The translations under genes and the position numbers were made by a program. From Powellomyces hirtus (taxonomy: Eukaryota; Chytridiomycota; Chytridiomycetes; Spizellomycetales; Powellomycetaceae), in assembly GCA_025526995.1 (NCBI GenBank), contig JAHLKG010000022.1:310001-374000 (forward strand): a stretch of 64,000 nucleotides of DNA. The letters run 5' to 3'. The notes under the pieces are model-generated. The model saw only the letters and a program-made list of their open reading frames with translations, was not told where the DNA came from and ran no database searches. Shown here one piece after another: positions 1-11,222 of the stretch (its first letter is position 1; every line of letters begins with the position of its first letter).

Positions 1-2836
1 TAGCAGGAACGCAGGAGGATTGCACAACAAAAGGAGACCAGCTCCGTTTGCACAAAGGGGACGGGAAGGAGAGGGGTAGGCAGGTGTTGTTGGTGGTTGA
101 AGGAACTAACAAACAGGCAAAGGGCGGTGTAGCGGCGGGGGTATTGGATAGACTGTATATAAAGCGGGGGTGGAGGGGTGCTGGGGGGCAGGTGCAGTGC
201 CGCTGGATGTGTTTTGCGGCTCGGCTGACAAGTGGGGGAATGTCTTGTGCGAGTTGAGAGAGTGTACAGGTAACGGACGCAAGCCTTCAGTGCCTCAATG
301 GGGGACTTTTGGAGGGAGAAGAGAGAGAGAAATTAAAAATTTCTCTGTTTGTTGGACGGATTTGGCAGATTGCGTCCCAAATGCGGAAAGCGCCAGAGCC
401 GTTTGGCAGTGCAGGAACCGTAGAACGAGAGCGAAAGGGCGAGTGGGTGGTGTGGGTGGTGGGTGGTTGGAGACTGCTCTCTCTCTGTCGGAACGCAGTG
501 TACGCTGATGGAAACGCGCAGAACGGCGGGCAGGAAAAGAAGCGAGGCGGACGCCCGCTTTACGACGCCTACAAGTCCCAATTCCACACAGTACATCATT
601 TGGGCATGGGGGGGGGCGAATGTCGACAACGGCCCCATGTGCCTCACGCGAAACAGACGGACGCTCAAGAGAATGCGCGTTGAATGTGATACATTGACAG
701 GCGAGGTGCGAGGTGAGACGCGCGCTGAAACTCCGCCTGAGACTCGGAAAGTGTCAGAAATACTTCTTTCCCCGTGACTTCTGTCCACGTGATGATGAGA
801 CTTCTAGGATGACATCACTCCCTCATGTTTATCCTTGATCTATCCGTCACGTGGAAGTCATTTGAGGAAAGGCGGCATGATTCAAATAGGATTGTAATTC
901 GAAAGGATTTCCATTCAATCAGTCATTCATTCATTCACTCAACGATATCTATGGCCCAAGTGTGCATGAGAATGATGAAATATCGAGGGGAATGCAATGC
1001 AATGGTTTGATATCATGTGATATGATATGATATGGATGGACGTGGGGTTGTTGGCACATGCTTGTTGTGTGTGTGGGTTGGCAAATACAACAGATTCGCT
1101 TTTGTCGTTTCTGTACCGCTTTCGACACCTCGGAGCTTCTCACAAACATTTCGCTAAACTCACACTCACTACTGGGCCACCCCTCGCTCGCATGCCTTTT
1201 TCACATGACTTTCCACCCTTCTTGTCTGTCTTCAGCCGTGCCACGATCGCACAGGGATGCATCTCGGCCAGCCGTGCGTCTCACTCCACGCTCGCACCGC
1301 ACTTTATGTCATCTGGAGCGAGTCAATCATTGAGTCGGGATGCGGCCGTGTAACTACTGACTCGCATCCTCCTATCTAATTGCTCCCAGAACGGCACACA
1401 GAGACACATGTGGGAATGCTTTCCCCCCCACCGCGTACCACCTTCCGTCTGTTCCCTGCGTATTTATATGGCGGTTCGCGTTCCACAAGGGAAATGGGCG
1501 GCCCTATGCATGGCCCGCCTTGCCGCGCGGGATATTAGCAGGGATATTAGGCAAAAATGGCTATTATGCCGTGCGCAAATCTGGCGCCCGTTCCACCGCA
1601 GACGCCCAAATGCAGAAATGCTAGAGGTGGGGCAGACTTTGCATTCACAGTGCCCACCGCAACCTGTCCCAGGACCAGCAACAGCATTGTCACTTCCCTG
1701 TCACTGTACAGTTCACTGTCCACCACTCGACAATTGTGTCGTTGCTCATCACTCAAAGAGCGAGACTCTAAACCACTCTTCAAATATCTATCAGAAAAAG
1801 TACATTTCGTGCATGTCCACGCATTCACCCGCGCTTGTGCGTCTACACAATAGTACAGTCGTAGACAAGACTCGGGCCCGTCCCCCATCCCCAACCTCAA
1901 TTTTCGCACGGTAAAAAAACAAAGATAAAATAACAGCGCAGGGGAACCTACGATTTATGGTGATCCCAGAGCTGCCGTTTTAACGAATTCCAGTGCCGCG
2001 AGCGACACATGGCGGCACACGTGACACAGCTGAGACATCCTTTTCGAGCTTAATGGATGGCTTAGCTGCGCGTGCCTATCGCTTATTTGAGGTGACAAGA
2101 CAAGTGTGAGATGAGTAAGAATGAGGTGAGAAGAGGCCCTAGTTGGGGGGACGGGGGCGGGACAGAGAGGGGGCGCACAACATGTCATTTGCACACGCAT
2201 CGCTGCTTGTCTGGCTGGCTGTGTGAGCAAAAAGTGGCAAGATAAGCAAGTCACATCACACGGCCAAAGGGACTATTACTACCGATGACTCTATGTGCAT
2301 CATCCCATTTGCTTTCTGTTTGCCCTGCCCTTTTGCCCATGTGGCCCTTCCGCAAATGAGTGTGTCAACGACGAGGGCGTACATGATCATATGGATGGCA
2401 GGCTGACGGTTTCCTTTGTACTCTTGAGCACATGTTTTCCCTACCCATCTGTCGTCATCCCGGTTTCAGGGCAATCACTTCCAACGAGCCACTGCCGCTG
2501 TTTATTCAGTGAAAGAAGGCCCTACTTCCACGGTTGTCTTCTCACCATTAACGCTTTCCCCAACTGGCCTTCTTTCTACAAATAACTTGCCACCCATCGT
2601 TTTGCCAATTTCTTGCCCCCACTACAGACACACCCGCTTTCTTCATACACTCGAGCACGGTATCAAGGCAGTGTTCACTGCGGTTTGGTCAGCATATCTC
2701 CATCTAGGGAGAAAGGTACGGATATGTGTCGTTACTCCCATGTCTGATAAAGATTGAATTTTTTTCCCTTTTGTTCGCCACCAGATACCCACACTACCCA
2801 CCGTCGTTGAAAGCAACCCGAGCAGAACAAACCATA
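1..2836. other. intergenic, no gene recognised
   Basis: I see no convincing gene in the first 2.8 kb. The open frames here are short, overlap on both strands and have no family signature. The segment at 1,010-1,035 is a short run of GATATGATAT-like repeats. Several CACGTG-type sites occur (near 786 and 848). The last few hundred bases are the promoter and 5' leader of the carotenoid oxygenase gene. Confidence 0.5.
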
Positions 2837-5768
2837 ATGTCGACCGCAGCCACCCCTCAGCATACCACTACGCCTCCCACCTCGCCGGCCCGGAAGAAGG
2901 TCTGGAAGAGAGTCGAGGCCTACGAAGAAGAAGAAATGCCTACTCGCATCAGCGAAGAAGAGCGGCGTGAACATGAAATCGCCGAAGAACAAGCTTCCGA
3001 AGAATCGGCCGGCGTCTACGAGCCCAAAGAAGAACAAGCCGAGGAGGAAGCCGGCCACGAAGCAGAAAAGAAGCCAGTACCCGATGTCGTCTGGGTAGAG
3101 GAGGAGGAACACACAGCCATCCGCGCATCCACAGGCGAAGTTATCCACATCCCCGGCTCGGTTGCTCCCGGGACCGGTACCGCCGCTGGCCCGATTGCGA
3201 CCGCCAAAGCCGCACTCCACGCTGCTGAAGTGTACGACACCCAACCGCCCATTGAGGTCGTCAAGCGCGGTAAAGAAGTCTTGGAGGAACAGGAACGCGA
3301 TCAACGCCACCGGGATGAAGATGAACAGCAGCTTCAAGAACGACGTGAGGAGCGTCGTCATGCGGCTGAAGACGAGGCGGGAGCCGAAGGACGCGGCGAG
3401 GAGAAGTTGAACGAGAAAGAGGAAGCGAAACCGCGGCTCGAAGGTGTCACGTCCCGTGAGGGTGTGGAGGTGACAACGAGTACCTGGTATAATGTCAGCC
3501 AGAGGACGGATCCGAGCCTTTACGACCCGACGGTGCCTTACATCACGGGATTCTCGAACGGAACGGAAATTACGGTAATGTGCCACGCGACAGTAACGTC
3601 CTTCACTTTTTGTTTTTCTAAGATTTTGTATGCGTTCACTTTTAGGACCCCATCACTCTCCCCGCAACCTTCACCCAAGACTTTATCGACAACTACTCCT
3701 GGCTTAAAGGCAGGTAACCACCCGTCCTCCCCACTCCCCTTCACCTCACTAATCCGCTCCCCATGTCACCCCAGGCGCGCTCTACCGCAACGGCCCCGGC
3801 GTATTCGACCTCGAATACCGCCGTCATCGTCAAATTGCCAACATGTCGTTTGCGCACTGGTTTGACGGTCTCCCGCTCGTGCACCGGTTTGAGATTGACG
3901 GCGAGAACAAGCGCGTCGAGTACCGCTCGCGCTTCACGGCCAATTCACTGGAACAGATGATTCGCGAGCATGCGGAGAAGGGCAGGAGGGAGGATGTGAG
4001 TGATAATAAAGCGTGGTTGGGCGCGCAGAAGATGCAGGCGGACCCGGCTGCGGTTTGTGGTATGTATGCGTCCGAGCTTCACTTTTTGTTTGGGAACTGA
4101 CAATCTTCATCTTTCCTCTCTTTCTCTGCCGTCCTCACTCAGCCAACCTCGGTAAAGTTCATTTCCGACTTGCCCTCCATCCCGCCATCCCACTAACACA
4201 CTCCCCCTTCCCACTCCCTGCAGCAATCCACCCCAACTTCCCCCTCGGCCAAGGCCCCGCTTCGCACCCGCACCTCATCTGCACCTCGCACTCGTCGGTC
4301 CTGCAAGAAATCGACCCCGTGACACTGATCCCCAAACACGCCATGATGTACTCTGACATCAACCCGCAATTCAAGGGCACCGTGTCTGCAACCAACCCGT
4401 GCCGCGACCCCAAGAAGAATGTGATTGTCAACTACGCGATGGAGGTCGGCGGGCTGCTGCAGCAGGGGAAGGCGAGGTATACGTTTTTTGAAGTCGAGGA
4501 TGTGGATCGGTTTAGTCCGCCGGTAAGTGGAAACAAAATAATAAACAAAAAAATAAAACGAATGACCACCATCACAAAAGCCAAAAGCTCCGTGGAACTA
4601 ACACTGTGGAAATCTTTTAGGGATTGACGCTTGCGAGCATTACGGCCGGCCCAACCTCGGCGCACTCGTTTGCCCTCACCGAACACTACATTGTGCTTGT
4701 GGTATACCCGTACACGACGACCTGGCGCGACGGTCTCAAGAAGATGTTGTTGCCGTGGACTCGCCACGGGCACGCCACCCCACTGGCGCGGGAAATGTAT
4801 TTTGATCCAGAGGGCCATACGACGTTCCATGTCATTGTAAGTAGCGTCACATGTCGACCCAATGTCAGCGCAGACACTCATGTTCTTTTGTCCCACAAGG
4901 ACCGCAACCGCCGTGAAGAAATCAGCGTGTACCGCACCGGCCCTCTCTTCTCCCTAAACATGCTCAACGCCTTCGAGTACCTCTCCGACGGGCAAGAAAG
5001 CATCATCATCGACATGAACGCCTACGACGACGACGAGATCCTGCGGTGCTGGGAACTCGCCAACCTGCGCACCGCAGAAATGCTGCCCTGGCCCGCCGCC
5101 ACGGTGCGGCGGTACATCCTGTCCAAGATCCCCGAAGCTGCCACCGTGTATAAAGTCGACAAGAAGAAGCTCCCGTTGCCGAGCTACACCCACCGTACCG
5201 ACTATACTCTGGAGTTTCCCAGGATTAACCCGTTGTGCAGGATGGGCCGCCACCGCTACGCCTGGGGCCTGAGCATCCACCCGGAGAAGAGGCATTTGAC
5301 GAATGTGGTGTGGGATCAGATCGTGAAGGCGGATTTGGAAGACAAAACAAAGGTCGAGTGGAGGGAGGAGGGGTGTTATCCCGGTAAGTACCAAAACGAA
5401 CCCACGTCATGCCTCATCCGCCATTTTCTGACTTTGCGGGGGGTGGTTTTTTTTTTTGGCAATAGGCGAACCTATCATGGTGCCCCACCCCGAAGCCGAA
5501 CCCGGCAGCAACCACCCTGAAGACGAAGGCGTTATCCTCTCCGTCGTCCTCGATACCCGCAAATCGGTCCACACGTCGTTCCTCCTGTTCCTTGACGCGA
5601 CCCTGTTGGAGGAACTGGGTCGTGCACCGCTGCCGGTGCATATTCCGTTCGGAATTCACGGTATGTGAAAATATCACCTTGTGTGTGTGTTTTGCCCCCC
5701 GTCTGTGCACCTCCTCACTTTCTGTCACTCACTCCTTAGGCGCCTGGACGTACCAGCTCCACGGCTGA
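2837..5768 (+). CDS. carotenoid oxygenase family protein (carotenoid cleavage dioxygenase-like)
   Basis: The family cleaves carotenoids or related polyenes at a non-haem iron held by four histidines. I read nine exons: 2837-3574, 3646-3709, 3775-4059, 4143-4151, 4224-4522, 4621-4836, 4900-5383, 5466-5660, 5740-5768, giving 772 residues. The first ~210 residues are an acidic, low-complexity extension not usual in the family. The catalytic domain follows with [12 protein letters not shown], a NAFE block and a closing IPFGIHG block. All junctions keep frame, but the second intron appears to be GC-AG and exon 4 is only 9 nt. The usual second and fourth iron histidines are visible ([10 protein letters not shown] and GIHG). 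The positions I align with the first and third are asparagine (SATNPC and SLNMLNAFE). It may therefore be catalytically altered or inactive. The start ATG at 2837 is the first in frame; upstream in-frame sequence has none. Confidence 0.88.
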
Positions 5769-6362
5769 AAAAATCCGCCACAACCCAAGCGTCGTCAAGC
5801 CCCACTATCAATCTTTCCTCTGGTGTCACACAAGCCATCTTAACCCCACATGTTCCTATCGCTCCACACCGCCCCCGTCGCAAATCCCCATTCCCGCCCC
5901 TCGTATCGTTGTGTGAAATGCGCGTGCCATATAGTGCTACCGCCACCGCGCGTAGCATAAGCTTAGCACAAGCATAAGCACTGCATTTATAGCTTATAGT
6001 TGGTAGCGGGGGGTTTTTTGTTTCGCTGCTTGGGCTATATAGGTCTTTGTTTGGCTTTTATCTTGTTTTTTTTTTGGGGGGAAGCGATGTATGTGGTGTG
6101 GTGCAATGTTTTGATCGGGAATGGGGTTGGGTTTTTTGAATGAATGAATATATGAATGAGATACTATTTTCCCTTTGGTGTGATCTTTTCATGTTTCGCG
6201 AGGTGTTGACCGCGTTACGTCGCCAAGCCACACCCACGTCACGCGTCAACGCGGACTGTAAACCATGCGCCGTCTGCTCCCATTTATTTCTTTTATTTAC
6301 TACCGCTCCACACCTCACCAAGTGACCTTTCCGCAAACGCACCAACACCCAAACGCCACCCC
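5769..6362. other. intergenic spacer
   Basis: This spacer holds the 3' region of the carotenoid oxygenase gene, several T and G homopolymer runs near 6012-6080, and the short promoter region of the next gene. No RNA gene or repeat of note was seen. Confidence 0.5.
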
Positions 6363-8417
6363 ATGCACGCACACTCACCCTCGGGTTCCACCGTGACCGA
6401 TGGTTGCGTCAAGGTTGGGGTAGCGGCAGGGACTGGGTCGTACGACGACGATGATTTTGAGGCAGTTGAGGGCGGTGGATTGAGTGCGGAGCATGTGGGA
6501 ACAGATTCATTGATGGGCGAGAGAAACAACAGCAGCAACATCACCTCCGAGTTCAGCAGCCATTTTGAATCGTACGCTGAATCTAGCTCTACCTCGCTTC
6601 CCGCCGAAACGAATCCAACAAAGGCAGGCGTCGCGGGGGATGGCAATGAGAATGCGGAACAAGTAGAAAGAGAAGAGGATGATTTTGATGATGTTTCTAG
6701 CCATGTGGATGCGTTTCTCCGCAGTCTGGGCCCCGTGCGTGGTGAGGAGTTGTTGGTGCGAGATGAGGGTGGGGATACGCGGGAGCGGCAGGGGAGTGAG
6801 GAGAAGAGGGATGGAGCGAGGACGGGTCAGGGTCGGAATGATGATGATGATAACGAGAGCGATGATGGAGAGAGCGATGAGGTGGAAGTTGTGCAGCTGG
6901 TGGAGACTGCTCTTGCTCCCGACATGCCAGAACCCCCAAACCCAATTCAAGGCGCACCCCCACTCTCCACTACCGCTTCTCGGCGCCTCCTCCATGTATC
7001 GTCAAATCCTTATGGAAGCACTACCCATGACTCCCATGAGTCGCTCTCTTCCTTCAATTCGGCATCAGGCGCCGAGAATCATCACGATGATGATGACGAT
7101 GACGATGATGGTGACGATTCATTCTCGATCCCACCACCGAATCCCGGCTCCCATATCCACGCCGAGGGTACCGATCGTGCACCTGATGATGCTTATTCCG
7201 CTGACACGTTCGCCTCACTATCGGGCGTGACCTCCGACCCCTATTTGGAGAACGCTGCGGAATCACCATTTGACAGAGGTGGGTCATCTTCCCGCCTCTT
7301 TGACGCTGCGTTGGTTGAGGCTAGTGCCGTCAGCAACGCGGCCGACCCCTCTTCCATCAATTCCAATGACGGATCTGTCGTGTTGCCAATACCTGACGAC
7401 GACCACAGCGTAGCGGATAGGGTTGGTGATGGGTCTGTGCTGAGGCCCATGACAGATTGCCCGCATTCGAGCATTGCAACAGTGCAGCGCCCACCCCCCG
7501 CCGCATTTGAAGGCTGCTCTCAGGCCGCAGATACGTTTGATTCAACCCCAAGCCCCGAATCCAAATCCGAGTCCGAATCAGAAGCAAAGAAGTGTAACCA
7601 CAACACCCAAAACGAAACAGCACCACCCCGTTGCGCCGCTTCCTACACGGACGACGACAGCTACAGCAGCAACTGGGTTGATGACGATGGCAATAACAAT
7701 GATAGTGGCGAGGAGAGTGGAAACGGGAGTGGGTTTTATTCCAGTGAGGACGATGATGCTTATAGTCAGGATCGGGATCGTGGGATGGAAGACGATAGAT
7801 GGGATGCACATGCGGAGATTGAGCGGTACCAGACTGCGGCGGCAGACATGTACGCGCGATGGCGGGAAGTTGTGGCGAGTAACACCAACCAGAACAAAAA
7901 CAAGGGAACCGCCACGTCCCGACGTCTCTATCCACCGCAATCACACCGGGAACAACATCCGCACCAAAACCCCGCTCTCGACGCTCTCCGTGCTCGTCTC
8001 CGAGACCGCCCGACTCCCACCTCCCTGTCCACACTCCACCCACCCTGCTGTCCCCGCGCCCCACCACCGATCCCGCACTCCTGGCTAACGCATCTCAAAT
8101 GGCAGAACCTACTACATACGCTGGACGAGCCGCTCGCGACAACCTCCACCCCTGCATCTACACCCACATCTCCTAGCGCGCAATATGAGCGGACACAGAC
8201 GAATGCGTATGAGCGGTTTTTGCGCAGGGCGGCAGGGACGCTTGTGGCTAAACACGTCGACGAGGAGATGGTGCGGCGTGAGCACGATACTTATGTGACA
8301 AAGATTGCGGAGATTGCCCGGGGAATGCCGAGAGTCGCGGACGATCCGTGGGAGATTATTAGCAGGAGAGTGGAGAGGGCGAGGATGCGGGTTTTGAGCC
8401 CGCCCGGCTCACACTGA
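6363..8417 (+). CDS. hypothetical acidic, low-complexity protein
   Basis: A single uninterrupted frame of 684 codons; I do not recognise a family. It is rich in Ser, Asp, Glu and Asn, with runs of aspartate around residues 158-165 and 242-250 and near residue 455, and many Ser-Asp pairs. The last ~150 residues are less biased and more basic (for example YERFLRRAAGTLVAKHVDEE), the part most likely to fold. It has no signal peptide or membrane segment. It lies downstream of, and in the same direction as, the carotenoid oxygenase gene, with a ~590-bp gap. The length of the open frame and its protein-like C-terminus argue for a real gene. A spliced N-terminus further upstream cannot be excluded. 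Confidence 0.6.
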   Translation: MHAHSPSGSTVTDGCVKVGVAAGTGSYDDDDFEAVEGGGLSAEHVGTDSLMGERNNSSNITSEFSSHFESYAESSSTSLPAETNPTKAGVAGDGNENAEQVEREEDDFDDVSSHVDAFLRSLGPVRGEELLVRDEGGDTRERQGSEEKRDGARTGQGRNDDDDNESDDGESDEVEVVQLVETALAPDMPEPPNPIQGAPPLSTTASRRLLHVSSNPYGSTTHDSHESLSSFNSASGAENHHDDDDDDDDGDDSFSIPPPNPGSHIHAEGTDRAPDDAYSADTFASLSGVTSDPYLENAAESPFDRGGSSSRLFDAALVEASAVSNAADPSSINSNDGSVVLPIPDDDHSVADRVGDGSVLRPMTDCPHSSIATVQRPPPAAFEGCSQAADTFDSTPSPESKSESESEAKKCNHNTQNETAPPRCAASYTDDDSYSSNWVDDDGNNNDSGEESGNGSGFYSSEDDDAYSQDRDRGMEDDRWDAHAEIERYQTAAADMYARWREVVASNTNQNKNKGTATSRRLYPPQSHREQHPHQNPALDALRARLRDRPTPTSLSTLHPPCCPRAPPPIPHSWLTHLKWQNLLHTLDEPLATTSTPASTPTSPSAQYERTQTNAYERFLRRAAGTLVAKHVDEEMVRREHDTYVTKIAEIARGMPRVADDPWEIISRRVERARMRVLSPPGSH

Positions 8418-9933
8418 TGATATCAAGAATAAGACTGTAATAGTAGAATAATGGAGTATATTTCTGATATTGACCATGTCACTGGTTGTGAAGCTGTTGC
8501 TATTGCTCTTGTGATTGGTAACGTTACCACTTTCAGCATATCGTACTCTCAAGTGTTGATCAAAATGTGCGTGAAGATCCTATTGGAATATCCAGGACTT
8601 TGCGAAATTTGACCTCAGGTGAAAGATAGAGAATAAGAGGATATTAGCGAGAATCCTGTTTACGATAGAAAACACACGCGGTCCTGCTTGGTACGTCATC
8701 TCGTCTCTCCCTCGCTTTTCACGCCGAGATACACCCTTCCATCAAGTCCGCTTTTCACGCTACTGTCAGGAAGTTCAAGAATAACTGGTGAAGCCACATG
8801 ATAAAGCTCTGGTCCGCTTTCCACGCAACCATACGACCTCCCCTTCCCACGGCTTTTCACCCCTAGGGTCGGGGAGTTCCTAACACGTGGAAATGTGCAT
8901 CATAGCAACTTACCGGGGCCGATGCTTCGAGGGATTGAAAGTTCTGAACCTCCAAGGTGACAGATGGAATGAGAAAATGAGGCAGCGCATGCGGAATACG
9001 TACCGCCTCGTATCTTCCTTCTTGCTAGATCCGACGGGAATGTCCGATGATGGGAGGATGATGAGATCAGAAACGGTCTCGAGCGTGTTTCGTTTACTAT
9101 GATAGCCGCGTTTATATAGGGGTTACTGGTTACTACTAGGTGGCACAGTCAGCAAGACGCGAAAGCGCAGCATTGAAGTTGAGAATCTCCGTAAGTGCGA
9201 ATGCCAAACGTGGTCAGGACTGAGGCAATCTTGATCCCGTCAAGCCCATACGATGTATGGACCAGGCTTTGGTCTGCAGGGGTTCGGTTATTTAGAAGCA
9301 GAGAGAGGAACAGCCGCAGCACGGACGTGCGAAGGCGCTTGAACTCTGCTTCCGAATATTGTACGGGCCATCAATAGTAGCATGTACGCAAGCTCTACAC
9401 CCTCCATGTACATATTCTGTTGTGGTATCTCCAGCAACCAGAAAAGATACAGGCGGAGTTACCGGTTGGTCTTTCAGCGCCCAACGCTTAGCATAAGTAT
9501 AGGTACTCTATCGGATCCTGCCGTCATTTCCACACCGTTCTTTCTAACATCCTCCGCCCCAGTGGCTGGTGCTCCATATGATTCTCCGTGGTTGTACTGC
9601 TTCACCCTTTCATAAAAGTGTATTCTTGCGCCGCGAAAGCGCCAAAGACGACAAAACACCGTGTTAGCTGTCATACTTTTGCAAGAAACCCTCGACTGCC
9701 GGAAGATGGATCCGTATGGCCTTCTGAACATGTCTGAATCCCGCGGTGCCTCTATGAGTGTGTGGTACCGTCTCACCGAAAGAGTACTGACGCCGAAATC
9801 ACCTTTGAAACGGCAGATGTCCCTTCCGGTTCTGTGGACACAAAACATGTCTATCGTTCACCATCCTGTAAGTCTTCCCTGTTTCTGCAGCGTTCATCAC
9901 CGGACTTGAGGGGTTACACTGTCACATGAAGGG
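8418..9933. other. repeat-rich or decayed stretch without a firm gene
   Basis: No intact gene could be built. On the minus strand a splice-like donor (GGTAAGTTGC, near 8918) and acceptor (CACGTGTTAG, near 8880) flank short open frames. Four copies of a TTTTCAC/TTTCCAC-type motif occur between 8712 and 8865. The plus strand at 9600-9900 contains protein-like but interrupted frames. It may be a pseudogene or an unfinished relative of the gene on its right. Confidence 0.35.
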
Positions 9934-10098
9934 TACAATGTCGAAGAGGCTCCGGAAGTATCAGAACTCGAAAGCTGTGCGCGCTCCAGCATCGGAAAGA
10001 TGGAAACGCTGCAAGATCCCTTTTCTGGGGCGCATTGGATTGTTGGCCCTTACAATATGGTACAATATTCTGCAAAGACAACGATCGGGGCGAAGATC
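9934..10098 (+). repeat. left arm of a 165-bp inverted repeat
   Basis: This segment is the reverse complement of 10132-10296, apparently without mismatch at both ends and at the internal points I checked. The two arms are separated by a 33-bp spacer. The arm reads on the plus strand as the same peptide that ends the minus-strand gene on the right. Confidence 0.85.
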
Positions 10099-10125
10099 TC
10101 TGCTCACCTACCATTGCTCCGTGCT

Positions 10126-11062
10126 CTACTCGATCTTCGCCCCGATCGTTGTCTTTGCAGAATATTGTACCATATTGTAAGGGCCAACAATCCAATGCGC
10201 CCCAGAAAAGGGATCTTGCAGCGTTTCCATCTTTCCGATGCTGGAGCGCGCACAGCTTTCGAGTTCTGATACTTCCGGAGCCTCTTCGACATTGTATTCA
10301 GCGCACGATGATGGTTCGTCCTCTGACGGGACTCGGGCATCGGCGAGCTTGGTCCTCTTCGACGGAGTCTCAATCTCGATTTGATGTGCACGTTTGGCAC
10401 GAGATATAACCACCGATAACGCATCATGTGTGCTGTCATATTTTTCTAGTTCACGATGATACCACTCCTGAAAATCAGGTTTCTGATGTTCCGGGAGATG
10501 TTATTGGAATGGAAGAACTGCGCATCCGGGCTTGCACAATACAGCACTTACCGCGGCCGACAACTGCAGCTTTTTCGCATCACGCGCCAACCTTTTCAAA
10601 TATTGCGCATCCTCATCGTTCACTCCCTTACTATGAGAGTCGGACTCATACGCCGCCTGGAGGCAAGACAGCGATCGAACATATAGCCTTAACCAATGAT
10701 CTGCGCGGTAGGTAGTCGGCACAAAGTCCCCATTTGATGCATAGCGGTTCAAAATGTTCGATGTAGCTATTTCAACTTTTCCGATGGCCTCAGCGCGGAA
10801 CAGACGGTCAAATTCCTTCCGTGAAAACCAGTAGATATCCTAATTGTCAAGTTAGATGATACCACTTTAGGCAGCTACTGTAGCTCCGAGTCGCATGTAC
10901 CTCTGGAAACGACTCAGGTCCTTCGTCACCCAACATTTTGGTGCCTGAAGGAACCTCTTTGGCAACGACGATGTCGAGAGCAGACGTACTGTAACCAGCA
11001 TTCACCCAGCTGTTCGCGTTTCGCCATGTCCGGAAATATGACGCGTCCGAACAATAATGACA
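10126..11062 (-). CDS. unrecognised spliced gene, 3' part (possibly a pseudogene)
   Basis: Three minus-strand exons join in frame at canonical sites: 11062-10901, 10839-10552 and 10482-10126. Both introns are GT-AG and phase 0 (donors GTACAT and GTAAGT). Together they give 268 residues up to a stop in the spacer of the inverted repeat. I recognise no family. The middle exon is Tyr/Arg/Leu-rich (RADHWLRLYVRSLSCLQ) and the last is Ser/Glu-rich. No start codon is assigned. The first exon is preceded in frame by a stop that sits at an AG, so it looks like an internal exon, and the upstream part would run into the Egh16-like gene's 3' flank at 11,220. It may therefore be a truncated gene. Consistent phase and splicing support past coding; function is unknown. 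Confidence 0.4.
10132..10296 (-). repeat. right arm of a 165-bp inverted repeat
   Basis: Mirror copy of 9934-10098. It lies inside the last exon of the unrecognised minus-strand gene, encoding roughly its final 55 residues. It is therefore likely the source arm, with the left arm a duplicated inverted copy. Confidence 0.85.
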
Positions 11063-11222
11063 CTAAAGCATTGGTGGGACGACACAGCACAGGAAAGCAG
11101 GACAGCCAGTCAATCACAGAGGGAGGTAGAAGTGGTCTTATCATATTCAAAATTTGTGTGTATGTTTTTTGCGCTTTTTTACATATATACAGGAAATCAC
11201 GTCGCAGCAGGAGAATCAAAAT

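Noticed and set aside
333..788. 151-codon minus-strand frame at the left edge
   Set aside because: It overlaps several other open frames, has biased composition and no family feature; likely chance in GC-rich DNA.
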